Virus record (IMG/VR): IMGVR_UViG_3300028030_000018
Location: 1-47,828 of that record
DNA length: 47,828 bases
DNA from: a virus
Direction: 5' to 3' (one strand)
Shown here: one piece after another, positions 17,080 to 25,413 of the stretch
Numbering within the stretch: position 1 is the first letter of the stretch
Layout: every line of letters starts with the position of its first letter
The notes under the pieces: generated by a model
Seen by the model: the letters and a program-made list of their open reading frames with translations, nothing else
Database searches by the model: none
Told to the model about the DNA's origin: nothing
Program-made: the position numbers and the translations under genes

Positions 17080-18165
17080 ATGAACATACTAGGAATTATT
17101 AGAGAGTTGCGTGATACACGTAGCTCCACAGCTAAACAGAATATTTTGAAAAAGTATTCAAGCTATAATGAATGGAAGGATTATCTTGTTGAGGTATATA
17201 ATCCATTTATAACTTACGGTAAATCAGGTGATAAAGTGGGTGGTAGAGAGGATTTAGAAAATCTTAAACTATGTCGCTCAATTGATGCAGGTATTACTGC
17301 CGTTACTATCAACAAGATATATAAAGGATTAATCCCTGAAGTTGGTAAGATTATGAAGGCTAAAGATAAAGCAGTCGATAAGATTAAGTATCCTGTTATA
17401 GCTGAAATTAAATATGACGGTCACTACACCATCATAATCAGATTAGACGGTAACAACAGATATTTCACATCAGGAGGCCATGAATATACGGTTAGAAACA
17501 ATGAGCCTGCAATATCTAGCGATGGGGTTTATCTTGCTGAGCGTATAGGCGATGAAGGTAAATTAGGTGACAGACGCAAATGTATGTTGAAAGGTTCTAA
17601 ACAAAATGGACAACTTCAATACAGCGAAGGACATAAATTTATGATATTCGATTATATGCCGCTTGAAGAGTTCAACAACAATAAAACAACACAGCCGTTC
17701 AATATACGCAGAAGAAAGATATCTGAGTGTGTGGACCACGATAATCGTGTTGAATCAGTGTTAATACCTAACAGAACAGTAATGGAAACTTATATGTCAT
17801 CTGTGTTGCGTAGAGGTTACGAAGGTTTGGTATTAAAACAACCAGATATGATATGGAGAAACACCCGAAGTAGAACACTAGCTTTTGTGAAGTACAAAAA
17901 AAGACCTTCTGCGGATTTATTATGCATCGAAGAGATACCTGGTGATACAGCTAAAACAGCTGGTGTAATTGGATCCCTCAAACTGCAAGATTCTGCTGGC
18001 CGTATAGTGCAAGTAGGTTCAGGAATGTCTGATTATGACAGAGAAAGATTTGGTGCTTACGAAGGTAGTGTAGTCGAGATAGAATACGAGCAGTTAATGG
18101 ATACTTACATTCAACCGACATTTATTTGCATAAGAGAAGATAAAGATATAAAGGATATAGATTGA
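17080..18165 (+). CDS. ATP-dependent DNA ligase
   Basis: A 361-residue nucleotidyltransferase-type ligase. Motif I is EIKYDG with adenylated K111; FMIFDYMP resembles motif IIIa; EGLVLKQP is motif IV; FVKYKKRP is motif V; an OB-fold region follows with the GSLKLQD segment. It seals Okazaki fragments and recombination nicks, as T4 and T7 ligases do. Start supported by AAAAGGACAGTAA. The TGA stop overlaps a TTG start for the next gene. Confidence 0.93.
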   Translation: MNILGIIRELRDTRSSTAKQNILKKYSSYNEWKDYLVEVYNPFITYGKSGDKVGGREDLENLKLCRSIDAGITAVTINKIYKGLIPEVGKIMKAKDKAVDKIKYPVIAEIKYDGHYTIIIRLDGNNRYFTSGGHEYTVRNNEPAISSDGVYLAERIGDEGKLGDRRKCMLKGSKQNGQLQYSEGHKFMIFDYMPLEEFNNNKTTQPFNIRRRKISECVDHDNRVESVLIPNRTVMETYMSSVLRRGYEGLVLKQPDMIWRNTRSRTLAFVKYKKRPSADLLCIEEIPGDTAKTAGVIGSLKLQDSAGRIVQVGSGMSDYDRERFGAYEGSVVEIEYEQLMDTYIQPTFICIREDKDIKDID

Positions 18166-18533
18166 TACAACTACTATACGAACATCATTTCATGGAAGCT
18201 TTTAAACAGCTTTCTACAGAAGAACAACGACGCATAGATATAAATCAGTTATACAACTACGAAGTTAAATTAACCGGAGCACCCGCATATTGCCGCGTAC
18301 AGGAACTTAAAGGTGATTTAATTTATGTAAAGGCCTTATTTACATTAGAAAAAGGCCACCGTCACGGTTGTAAATTACTAGATTACATACAGCACCACTG
18401 GGATGGCGGTGTTGATATTCTATTGGATTGTGAGGCTGCTTTAGTAGCTTATTATGAAAAACAAGGATTCAAACGATTATTTACATCAGGTGATATCCAT
18501 TATTATTTAAGAAAACGAGGAGATATAGAATGA
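18162..18533 (+). CDS. GNAT-like acetyltransferase
   Basis: 123 residues, starting at TTG 18162 that overlaps the ligase stop (TTGA), with AAGGA 6 nt upstream. A later in-frame ATG at 18192 is an alternative. GNAT features are a basic HRHGCKLLDYI helix like the acetyl-CoA pyrophosphate loop (usually Q/R-x-x-G-x-G/A, here G-C) and the C-terminal AYYEKQGFKR typical of the family. Substrate unknown; a DNA-base or host-protein target would be speculation. Confidence 0.65.
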   Translation: MIQLLYEHHFMEAFKQLSTEEQRRIDINQLYNYEVKLTGAPAYCRVQELKGDLIYVKALFTLEKGHRHGCKLLDYIQHHWDGGVDILLDCEAALVAYYEKQGFKRLFTSGDIHYYLRKRGDIE

Positions 18534-19132
18534 AAGTAACACTAAAACACATAACACCGTTGCAGGTGTGTGCGGACGCTATTAGAACATGCTGGAGTAG
18601 TGAGGATAAGAGTGACAAGGGATCTAAAGATAAGGCCCTTATCGACAGAGTAGGTAATAAATTCAAACACAGCTCCACACTGGAGCATATTGTGATGTCT
18701 TTTGAGATTGATGGTATCTCACGCGCTTGTCTAATGGAACTCACACGACACAGAATTTCTAGTTTTAGCGTAAGAAGCACGCGTTATACACTAGCTAAAA
18801 AGTTGAAAGATGAAAAACCATTCAATTGTGATTTTGCTAGGGTTTCTGAGTATTGTGTGTTAACAGAGGATGAGAGGGTTAACACAGCCATAAGTAAAGC
18901 GTTGGATAATACACGAGAATTAATAGCTGCTGGTATATCCAACGACATTGTGAAATACAGCCTACCGGAGAGTTTTAAAACAAAATTAACATGGACTGTT
19001 AACATGCGGAGTTTTCAGAATTTTATGGTATTGCGTTCTAGCAGGGCAGCGTTGCTCGAGATAAGACAATTAGCTAAGCAGTGCCTAGAAGCACTACCTG
19101 AAGAGTATTTATATTTAGTACCAGGAGTATAA
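18530..19132 (+). CDS. thyX: Flavin-dependent thymidylate synthase
   Basis: 200 residues. Converts dUMP to dTMP using FADH2 and methylenetetrahydrofolate. The ThyX signature RHRISSFSVRSTRY occupies 73-86, the conserved HSSTLEH is at 47-53, and the C-terminal RSSRAALLEIR segment is present. GGAG precedes the ATG and the start overlaps the previous stop. Along with NrdJ it gives the phage its own route to dTTP. Confidence 0.95.
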   Translation: MKVTLKHITPLQVCADAIRTCWSSEDKSDKGSKDKALIDRVGNKFKHSSTLEHIVMSFEIDGISRACLMELTRHRISSFSVRSTRYTLAKKLKDEKPFNCDFARVSEYCVLTEDERVNTAISKALDNTRELIAAGISNDIVKYSLPESFKTKLTWTVNMRSFQNFMVLRSSRAALLEIRQLAKQCLEALPEEYLYLVPGV

Positions 19133-19133
19133 A

Positions 19134-19448
19134 ATGCACCCATACATAGAAGAGATTTACGAAGAATGGCAGTCCCACATAGACGCTCACGACTATCAAG
19201 AAGAGTACCAGTTAACACTCGATAGAGTCAACTTAACAGAAGAAGATGTTGTGGCTGCTCTGGAGGATGCTTTCGAAGAAGGTGAGTCGTGGGTTGATAC
19301 ATTTATAGATATTTTACATACCGCCAATGCGCCGCTTGATTGGGATAATATTTTGATTATGTTCGCAGAAGAATTTACATGTCCTTGTGGCTCTGGTGAT
19401 TTGTATGGTTACTGCGATTGTGAAGAACTCGAAGACGAAGGAAAATAA
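19134..19448 (+). CDS. Acidic protein with SEC-C-like tail
   Basis: 104 residues, one base after the thyX stop and with GGAG upstream. It is strongly acidic and helical, ending in CPCGSGDLYGYCDCEE, which resembles the SEC-C zinc-binding motif (CxCxSG...C[HC]). Function unknown; such tails mediate protein binding. Confidence 0.65.
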   Translation: MHPYIEEIYEEWQSHIDAHDYQEEYQLTLDRVNLTEEDVVAALEDAFEEGESWVDTFIDILHTANAPLDWDNILIMFAEEFTCPCGSGDLYGYCDCEELEDEGK

Positions 19449-19449
19449 C

Positions 19450-19758
19450 ATGCAAAACAACACAAATCAACCTAATACATTCCCTTGTATGCCTCGCGTA
19501 CCGCAGGAGCGCACACCCATCATAGAGCATCCAACAGTCACACAAAACATATATAAAAGGATAACAATAACAGTGAAAAACATATTTATTATGGCGGCGC
19601 TTATATTTATATTAATGACCTTATCGGCGGTAATAACAGATTTAATAATTAAATCGAACAAAGAAAAACCCTCTCATATACAAGAGAATAAAATCGAAGA
19701 TGGACCTACATGTCCTATCTTCGATGTACCTTATAAAAACGGAGTAAGACAATGCTAA
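19450..19758 (+). CDS. Single-span membrane protein, lysis region
   Basis: 102 residues from ATG 19450, preceded by GAAGGAAAATAAC; the longer frame from 19387 lies inside the previous gene. There is a proline-rich N-terminus, one hydrophobic segment at about 44-67 and a polar tail of about 35 residues with two cysteines. It overlaps the SLT-like gene by 7 nt. Possible roles are holin, pinholin-type membrane protein or inner-membrane spanin; none can be chosen from sequence alone. Confidence 0.6.
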   Translation: MQNNTNQPNTFPCMPRVPQERTPIIEHPTVTQNIYKRITITVKNIFIMAALIFILMTLSAVITDLIIKSNKEKPSHIQENKIEDGPTCPIFDVPYKNGVRQC

Positions 19759-20474
19759 ACAAGATTTATAAATTTACAGGAAAGCAGTTACTAACTGCTT
19801 CGTTACTAAGTGTACCAATAACATCTATCGTGTTATGGAAAACATTCGAAAAACCTAACATTAAAGTAGATACCAATGTTACGGTACTGCCTGCTATGTG
19901 TCATGTACCACCAATTAACATCCAGGTAGTTTTACCTTTTGAACAAAAAATAGAACAACAGACTCAGCTCAAAGCGGTCAAAAATATCACAAAAGATGAT
20001 CTGCTTAATACACTAACTAAAGGTAAAAACACACCATGGAAGGTGTTCAAGAAGAAATTATACGCAGTTGAATCAGATAATAATTATACGGCGGTAGAAC
20101 CACGACAAAAGAAACATTTTGGTGTTTGTCAGTTGAGTGATTTGTTGGGTCAGACTTATGCATTGAAAATCAAAACTGTGTGGCTTCGAGAAAAAACGCC
20201 TCCTAACATTCAGGATAAGCTATGTAAAATGCATGTAGATTCTTTAAAATATAAAGACACAGACTTATTAAAATATATGAACTTTCAGTTAGGTGGCGGA
20301 AGTACATCTCAAGTTTTGAAGTATCTCTTAGGGGAGCGAAAAGATATAGATTTTAAAATCAAAACCTACATCTGGAATAACTTATCAGCTACGGACAGAA
20401 AAAAATATACAACTACGGTACCTACATTAAAACTATTAACTTTATGGGTTGATAGATTCAAAGATCAATTTTAA
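19752..20474 (+). CDS. SLT-like peptidoglycan hydrolase with N-terminal membrane anchor
   Basis: 240 residues. The N-terminus has a signal-anchor at about 13-30. Residues 100-130 resemble the lytic transglycosylase core: AVESDNNYTAVEP with candidate catalytic E107, then HFGVCQLSD like the G-x-x-Q motif. The rest is basic and helical. It probably cleaves peptidoglycan from the periplasmic side, either in lysis or cell-wall entry. Its stop overlaps the amidase stop on the other strand, so the two operons converge here without an obvious terminator. Confidence 0.6.
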   Translation: MLNKIYKFTGKQLLTASLLSVPITSIVLWKTFEKPNIKVDTNVTVLPAMCHVPPINIQVVLPFEQKIEQQTQLKAVKNITKDDLLNTLTKGKNTPWKVFKKKLYAVESDNNYTAVEPRQKKHFGVCQLSDLLGQTYALKIKTVWLREKTPPNIQDKLCKMHVDSLKYKDTDLLKYMNFQLGGGSTSQVLKYLLGERKDIDFKIKTYIWNNLSATDRKKYTTTVPTLKLLTLWVDRFKDQF

Positions 20475-20926
20475 CGCTCGGGTTTAATTAACCTCTCCCA
20501 TGCGTTAAGTGCCTTCCTCATATTACCCACATCAAAACACGGACATTTTTTCTTTACTTTTGGGTACTCTCTGTGGCCTAGTATATCACGCACAGCCACA
20601 CCGTATCTCTTCCTCAACGAGAGTAATAGCTTAAATAAACTCACGAACTGGGCCTCGGTGAATTCATCTTTACCAATCAGACACACAGCAATCATTCCTT
20701 CGTTATGTCCCCGCACAGCCGCTGGCGTCATAGATAAAGGTCTTCCTGTTTCTATAGCTCCGTCAAGTAAAGGTTCGTAACCTCCACTAACCTTACCATT
20801 TAAAATAACATAATGATAACCAATGTCTTTCCAATGTTTTACTTTTTTATGATAAGTTGTTATGTCGTGGGCTCTACCGCCTTTCGTATCCGAACAGTGA
20901 ACACTGATATGGGTTATTTTTCTCAT
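20471..20926 (-). CDS. N-acetylmuramoyl-L-alanine amidase, T7 lysozyme-like
   Basis: 151 residues. Zinc amidase of the type 2/PGRP fold, the likely endolysin. Zinc ligands are H10 (ISVHCSDT), H118 (LGHREYPK) and C128 in CPCFDV, with the GYHYVI segment carrying the conserved tyrosine. No signal peptide, so a holin is needed for export. The start overlaps the upstream gene's stop (ATGA). It is the last gene of the long minus-strand late block. Confidence 0.92.
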   Translation of the reverse strand: MRKITHISVHCSDTKGGRAHDITTYHKKVKHWKDIGYHYVILNGKVSGGYEPLLDGAIETGRPLSMTPAAVRGHNEGMIAVCLIGKDEFTEAQFVSLFKLLLSLRKRYGVAVRDILGHREYPKVKKKCPCFDVGNMRKALNAWERLIKPER

Positions 20927-21162
20927 CCGATAGCCTTCATTATATTATGTATACCTATAAACTGTACAGCGCCATAAACACCTATAGCTACATAAATCAC
21001 TTTCTGGAGGTTGTTTACGGTCTTATTCAATAGATGTATTTCCGTCATCATACTCTGTACTTTATAGTTAAGCTCCGCGTTGTTTCTAATAGCCTCCACA
21101 GAACAACATGTCTTCTCTAATACCTTTAATCTTTGATCTAATTCGTTTATAGTAGCTTCCAT
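20923..21162 (-). CDS. XhlA-like holin-associated membrane protein
   Basis: 79 residues. Residues 1-52 form a coiled-coil with heptad leucines, and one membrane segment (VIYVAIGVYGAVQFIGI) lies near the C-terminus. This is the architecture of haemolysin XhlA and similar phage holin-associated proteins. Overlap with the amidase supports a lysis role. AAAGGATTTTA precedes the ATG. Confidence 0.7.
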   Translation of the reverse strand: MEATINELDQRLKVLEKTCCSVEAIRNNAELNYKVQSMMTEIHLLNKTVNNLQKVIYVAIGVYGAVQFIGIHNIMKAIG

Positions 21163-21202
21163 TAAAATCCTTTAAAATATTCCGTTGTTTATATATAGAA
21201 TT

Positions 21203-21228
21203 ACAGAGATTAACAGCGGAATCTCTGT
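21203..21228 (-). terminator. Hairpin after nrdJ
   Basis: ACAGAGATT and AATCTCTGT form a perfect 9-bp stem with an 8-nt loop. It lies between the nrdJ stop and the XhlA-like start. On the minus strand a short AT-rich tail follows without a real U-run, so it is a weak terminator or processing hairpin. Confidence 0.4.
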
Positions 21229-21261
21229 TATATGCGCGTTTAAATGCTGTTATTTTGATGT

Positions 21262-23196
21262 TTACAATGTACAATTACCAGAATCACAGAATTTCTCCAT
21301 GGTGCCGTCACCTATAAAAGAACCCCAATCGATCACAGGAAATGCATCTTTTCTATTTCTATATTGACTTCTTGTTATCCCCTCATAAGGCATCTGAGGA
21401 TAAGCTCCCAAATCACTATGAGGTAGCATTGATACCGATTTAATCACAGGAGCAAACTGAGCCAGCATATACTCTACTTGTTTACCCTCCTGTTCTTTAT
21501 CAAAATACACGGAACAACTTACCATGTTATCGCTCCACTCACGCTGTAGCATAGCTAACAACGAAAACTGCTCCCATGCTGATACCTGGGTGGCTTCTCT
21601 TGTACTACCCTGATCTATAGGAAATTCAAATATAGTAGTGCCCTCACTAAACATATCTGTTTCGTTTGGTACGCCCGCCTCTTTAAGAACTTTACACACG
21701 GGCGTGTTATCACCCACACGCATTCGCCGAATAGCGTATTTAAAAGTAGGAAAATGCATACCTGAACTAACGCCTGCCAATAGACTTATAGTCCCACTTG
21801 GCTTTACCGTGGTACATCTTATAGCCGCGGGAATACCAGCCTCCGCATTCAACTTTGCATTATGGCTTTTAACTGTTTGATATCCTTCTCTCAACTTAGA
21901 GGTCATCGCTGTGGCGCCTATCTTATCTAACCAATCAGCGATACCGCTTAAAGACACACCTATTCTTCTGTTTTTAGCTATTATAGAATTTGTCTCTGTT
22001 TTATGCGTAGGAAGTAACGATACAGTCGAAGCATAGAAAGTAGCGTATTTAAGTACCTTATTGAAACTATTTCCACATTTAGTAGGGAACACCTCCACCA
22101 GATTACATAGTTCGAAACTCTCTAATGGTATTTCGCCGCAAGGATTTGCTAGCCATGCAGCGTCTTCTTTTATCTCTCCAAACCTACCATACTTCTGTAC
22201 ATTTATCAAATTAATAATACCAGGCTCACCATTCAATTGAATACGCTTAGCTATGTTCGGTAGTTCTTTGAAATCTTCTTTTGTTTTGAGTATAGCTGTA
22301 TTGTTAGACATCCAACCAATCTCTTGTCTTTCTGGGTTTTTTGAATAGTCTTTCAAATCTAGGAATTCCTCATCCTTAGCATCACCTAAATTAATAAGAG
22401 CGCTTCGTCTCACATTACCAGCCACTACACAAGCACCTATAGCATTAAATATATCTGAGACAGTTCTACCTGCGGAATATTTACCCTTCAACCTATCATC
22501 GAGATATCTAGTGATTCTTTTGTGTAACTCTTTGAGAGGTCCAGGGCCACTTGATGTTCCTCCAAATCCTTTAATAGGTAAACCTTCTTTGCGTATCAAA
22601 CTGTAATCGAATTTAGGTCTTGGTGTCCCGTAGATATATGCACCAATTAAAGCCTGCACAGAATTTACCCATCCTTGTCTATCGTCTGTGATTGTGTGTT
22701 TTTGTTGTTCGTGTGAAGGGCCCACTACCTTACCATCCCAATTAAGATTATAACCAACACCAACACCACACATCAACATATCCATAGCCCAACCAGCGGC
22801 TGTTACTAGATCTTTTGTATCTGCAGCTCCACAGTTATTCAAGGCAGCAGACCCATATTTACTTACGAAATCAGTACCCATTGCCCATAGACCTCTACCA
22901 GGTGGTAACCACTGCATTTTAAACATCGATACAGCCATCTGTTTAGCTAGCGCTGTATGTTTTTCTTCGTCCCATGGTAGGTTATGTTTTGTATACCAAT
23001 CAAATCTAATAGTGAATAGCCCTCTTATTACTCTAAGAACTGTATCATGCCATGTTTCTTGTTTTCCGTTAGCTTGGCGTCTACTATATGTTCTATAATA
23101 AGTAGCTTCTCCAAAACCATTAAAACCAAATTTAGGTGTTAACCCTTCTATACTGTCTCTTACCTCTGAAGGTAAACTCCATACATACTTAATCAT
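21262..23196 (-). CDS. nrdJ: Class II (B12-dependent) ribonucleotide reductase
   Basis: 644 residues, monomeric adenosylcobalamin-dependent ribonucleoside triphosphate reductase. Active-site residues match the Lactobacillus leichmannii type: C122 (ALNNCG), C353/E355/C364 in NPCGEIPLESFELCN, and the C-terminal redox pair C637 and C642 (CDSGNC), with the family's 11- and 5-residue spacings. PSGTISLLAGVSSG is also conserved. It makes dNTPs without oxygen or iron but needs host cobalamin. Its place in the late minus block, away from thyX and the replication genes, is unusual. The start overlaps the PLA2-like gene's end. Confidence 0.95.
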   Translation of the reverse strand: MIKYVWSLPSEVRDSIEGLTPKFGFNGFGEATYYRTYSRRQANGKQETWHDTVLRVIRGLFTIRFDWYTKHNLPWDEEKHTALAKQMAVSMFKMQWLPPGRGLWAMGTDFVSKYGSAALNNCGAADTKDLVTAAGWAMDMLMCGVGVGYNLNWDGKVVGPSHEQQKHTITDDRQGWVNSVQALIGAYIYGTPRPKFDYSLIRKEGLPIKGFGGTSSGPGPLKELHKRITRYLDDRLKGKYSAGRTVSDIFNAIGACVVAGNVRRSALINLGDAKDEEFLDLKDYSKNPERQEIGWMSNNTAILKTKEDFKELPNIAKRIQLNGEPGIINLINVQKYGRFGEIKEDAAWLANPCGEIPLESFELCNLVEVFPTKCGNSFNKVLKYATFYASTVSLLPTHKTETNSIIAKNRRIGVSLSGIADWLDKIGATAMTSKLREGYQTVKSHNAKLNAEAGIPAAIRCTTVKPSGTISLLAGVSSGMHFPTFKYAIRRMRVGDNTPVCKVLKEAGVPNETDMFSEGTTIFEFPIDQGSTREATQVSAWEQFSLLAMLQREWSDNMVSCSVYFDKEQEGKQVEYMLAQFAPVIKSVSMLPHSDLGAYPQMPYEGITRSQYRNRKDAFPVIDWGSFIGDGTMEKFCDSGNCTL

Positions 23197-23443
23197 TGCC
23201 TTGTCCTGCCTTTATATAAAAATACCAACCGAATAATCTAACTCCAATCCACATTAGGCTGGCTATCAGTGGATGGTTTTTTCTTCTAACACATCTAAAA
23301 AGTAATAGATCCGCTTGAAACCTCGTAATTCTTTTGTTATCGTACCGTCTATCATGTCGCATACAGCAACTACTCCAGTTACCTTCAGGAAATAGAGTAC
23401 AATAATCGATTTTATATTTCAGTAGTCGAGATATATAGTTCAT
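23189..23443 (-). CDS. Small PLA2-like protein
   Basis: 84 residues. Residues 26-34 read CCMRHDRRY, resembling the phospholipase A2 core CCxxHDxCY with the His-Asp dyad (H30, D31) intact but the third cysteine replaced by Arg. ADLLLFRCV follows, as the next helix does in phage and parvovirus PLA2-like proteins. A hydrophobic stretch ends the protein. It could act on membranes at entry or lysis. Activity is uncertain. Confidence 0.5.
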   Translation of the reverse strand: MNYISRLLKYKIDYCTLFPEGNWSSCCMRHDRRYDNKRITRFQADLLLFRCVRRKNHPLIASLMWIGVRLFGWYFYIKAGQGND

Positions 23444-23444
23444 A

Positions 23445-24731
23445 CTATTCGCGCTCTACAGGAAATCCATATCGTAAATCTACCCACGAACAACCATGAT
23501 CTAAATGTCCCACTATTCCATCACCTTGGTTATGCAGTAGTACAGCCGCCAGAGGTAAAACACTGTTTTTATCTATATCCCCCCAATCAAGGTTATAGAA
23601 CTCACTCATGATAGCTCTTCTACCTTCAGCTTCGTGGTTGTATAAATTCTGCCCTATAATTTTCTTGACTGCTGGTTCTTTATCTAAGAATAAAGCAAAC
23701 ATCATGACAACATAGTCACCGTTTATGTTTTTCAAATCCCACATATCGTGAACTTCATCGTATCTATTATACATTACGCGGCCACCCTGCTTGTAACCAT
23801 AATAGTTGTCGGCTGGTGTTTCTTTCCATATACCACCAGCACCATCGCGATATAAGAAAGGTGTCTTGTCCATATGAAGTATATCGACTTGTATGGTATC
23901 ATTCAATACTCTACCATCGGTTATGCCCTCATATTTATCGTCGTGATAAGTAATAGTGTCTATGAATAATCCACTTACGAATTTTAATCCGTGGTACAAG
24001 TGATGTACAGCTCTTGAAGCTCCCAGTACCATATAAGACTGCATGTTCTCCCAAAAAGCTAATTCACCGTCTTCATTCCATATTAACTGTGCTATAGGAG
24101 CTAAAGTATCGTAATATGCGTGGGTTTCGTTACTGCTCCAATGTATGGTTTCTTTATCGAATAAATGTAGATGGTTATCTATAAATATATCGTGTGTACC
24201 ATTATCGTGACTTATTTGAATAGTTAATGGATCTGTTATGTTTATCTGTTCGCAGTCCCATATAAAATAACAACCGTCACCATAAGCAGGGTTTGGTCTT
24301 ACGCATAGAGTTCTGAGTTCTATATGAGTATGGTTATCACCAAAATAACCGCTAGATGAGTGTACTTTTGCTTTTATTTTGTCGTCCGTATTGTCATAAT
24401 ATATTCTAGTATAGTGATGTATATCTGACCCGCACCATTCAAGTATGGGTAAAGTCGTTAAATGTCTTCTATCAAAACCTCTACTCCCAGCACTGTTATA
24501 ACAAGGGGAAGACGCCCCTCCTCCTTCATATAAAGTAAAACCAGCAGCTATCATACTAGCCTCGCTGGTATCCTCTGGTACTGTTAAAGGACCTCCAGTG
24601 TTGTTGATCCATCTAACACTATCAACAAATCTAGCTTCTCCTGCTTCTATCACTTCACCAGAATTAGCATCTAATTCGTTTAAATCTTGTCTTGCTTGTA
24701 TATCAGCTTTATATCCTTGTACTACGGGCAT
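23445..24731 (-). CDS. Tail tip or fibre protein, unknown fold
   Basis: 428 residues, last of the tail-tip cluster. Rich in beta-strand-like, Asp, His and Tyr segments and without recognisable domains; no signal peptide or membrane span. Position at the distal end of the tail genes suggests a receptor-binding or fibre-cap protein. AAGGAG precedes the start. Confidence 0.6.
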   Translation of the reverse strand: MPVVQGYKADIQARQDLNELDANSGEVIEAGEARFVDSVRWINNTGGPLTVPEDTSEASMIAAGFTLYEGGGASSPCYNSAGSRGFDRRHLTTLPILEWCGSDIHHYTRIYYDNTDDKIKAKVHSSSGYFGDNHTHIELRTLCVRPNPAYGDGCYFIWDCEQINITDPLTIQISHDNGTHDIFIDNHLHLFDKETIHWSSNETHAYYDTLAPIAQLIWNEDGELAFWENMQSYMVLGASRAVHHLYHGLKFVSGLFIDTITYHDDKYEGITDGRVLNDTIQVDILHMDKTPFLYRDGAGGIWKETPADNYYGYKQGGRVMYNRYDEVHDMWDLKNINGDYVVMMFALFLDKEPAVKKIIGQNLYNHEAEGRRAIMSEFYNLDWGDIDKNSVLPLAAVLLHNQGDGIVGHLDHGCSWVDLRYGFPVERE

Positions 24732-24740
24732 AATTTCTCC

Positions 24741-25403
24741 TTATTCAAATTTCCATATTTGTGTTATTTCTATGTAGTCCACATCTTCGTTATAATTACC
24801 GTCTATATTGTCTCCTTGTACCTGAAAATTACTTGAGGTATATTTAGCGAATATGAAACGCGTCATTACTCCGCCAATCGTTTCAACTATAGAAGGACCT
24901 TTTACACCAGCTATACCGTTCTCTGATATGTTTAATACCAGATAATCATCAGCATCTGTTTTTATTAGAAACTGCCCAAATCCCCATGTATTGTTTACGC
25001 TTGGGGCACTACCAGTCCATTTAGATACCCAGGCCATACTACCGCCGCCACCGCCACCTGAAGGAGCAGCAGCTTCCCATCTACCAAACGCGTTATTGTA
25101 AGTCAATACATCACCATCATTAGCGCCCAAAACCTGCGTATCTTGTAAATCGTTGAGGTATAGATATTGAGGTTGCCATATACCAGAGCCACTATTGTAC
25201 ATTAACACTTTTAAACTTGCTGCACCTGTAGTAGTCACATCATTCAAATCACCTAAATTAGCAGCGAATGTAGGTAGATCTGAAGGAATCCACTCAGATC
25301 CATCCCACTTCAAAAATTGATCTGCCGCAGCTCCTGCAGATGTTACATTTTTTAAATCTTCTATATTACTTTCGTTCTCTAATACTGTGTTTATGTGAGG
25401 CAT
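24741..25403 (-). CDS. Tail fibre protein with repeats
   Basis: 220 residues. The N-terminal 120 residues hold three copies of a roughly 35-residue repeat, each with D-L-x-[DN]-[VT] then a Gly/Ala segment, a V/F-L-x-[WY] strand and a W (starting near residues 16, 50 and 83). A GGGGGGS linker at about 116-122 leads to a C-terminal beta domain. Such repeats are common in phage fibres. AAAGGAG upstream. Confidence 0.7.
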   Translation of the reverse strand: MPHINTVLENESNIEDLKNVTSAGAAADQFLKWDGSEWIPSDLPTFAANLGDLNDVTTTGAASLKVLMYNSGSGIWQPQYLYLNDLQDTQVLGANDGDVLTYNNAFGRWEAAAPSGGGGGGSMAWVSKWTGSAPSVNNTWGFGQFLIKTDADDYLVLNISENGIAGVKGPSIVETIGGVMTRFIFAKYTSSNFQVQGDNIDGNYNEDVDYIEITQIWKFE

Positions 25404-25413
25404 TTTTTCTCCT

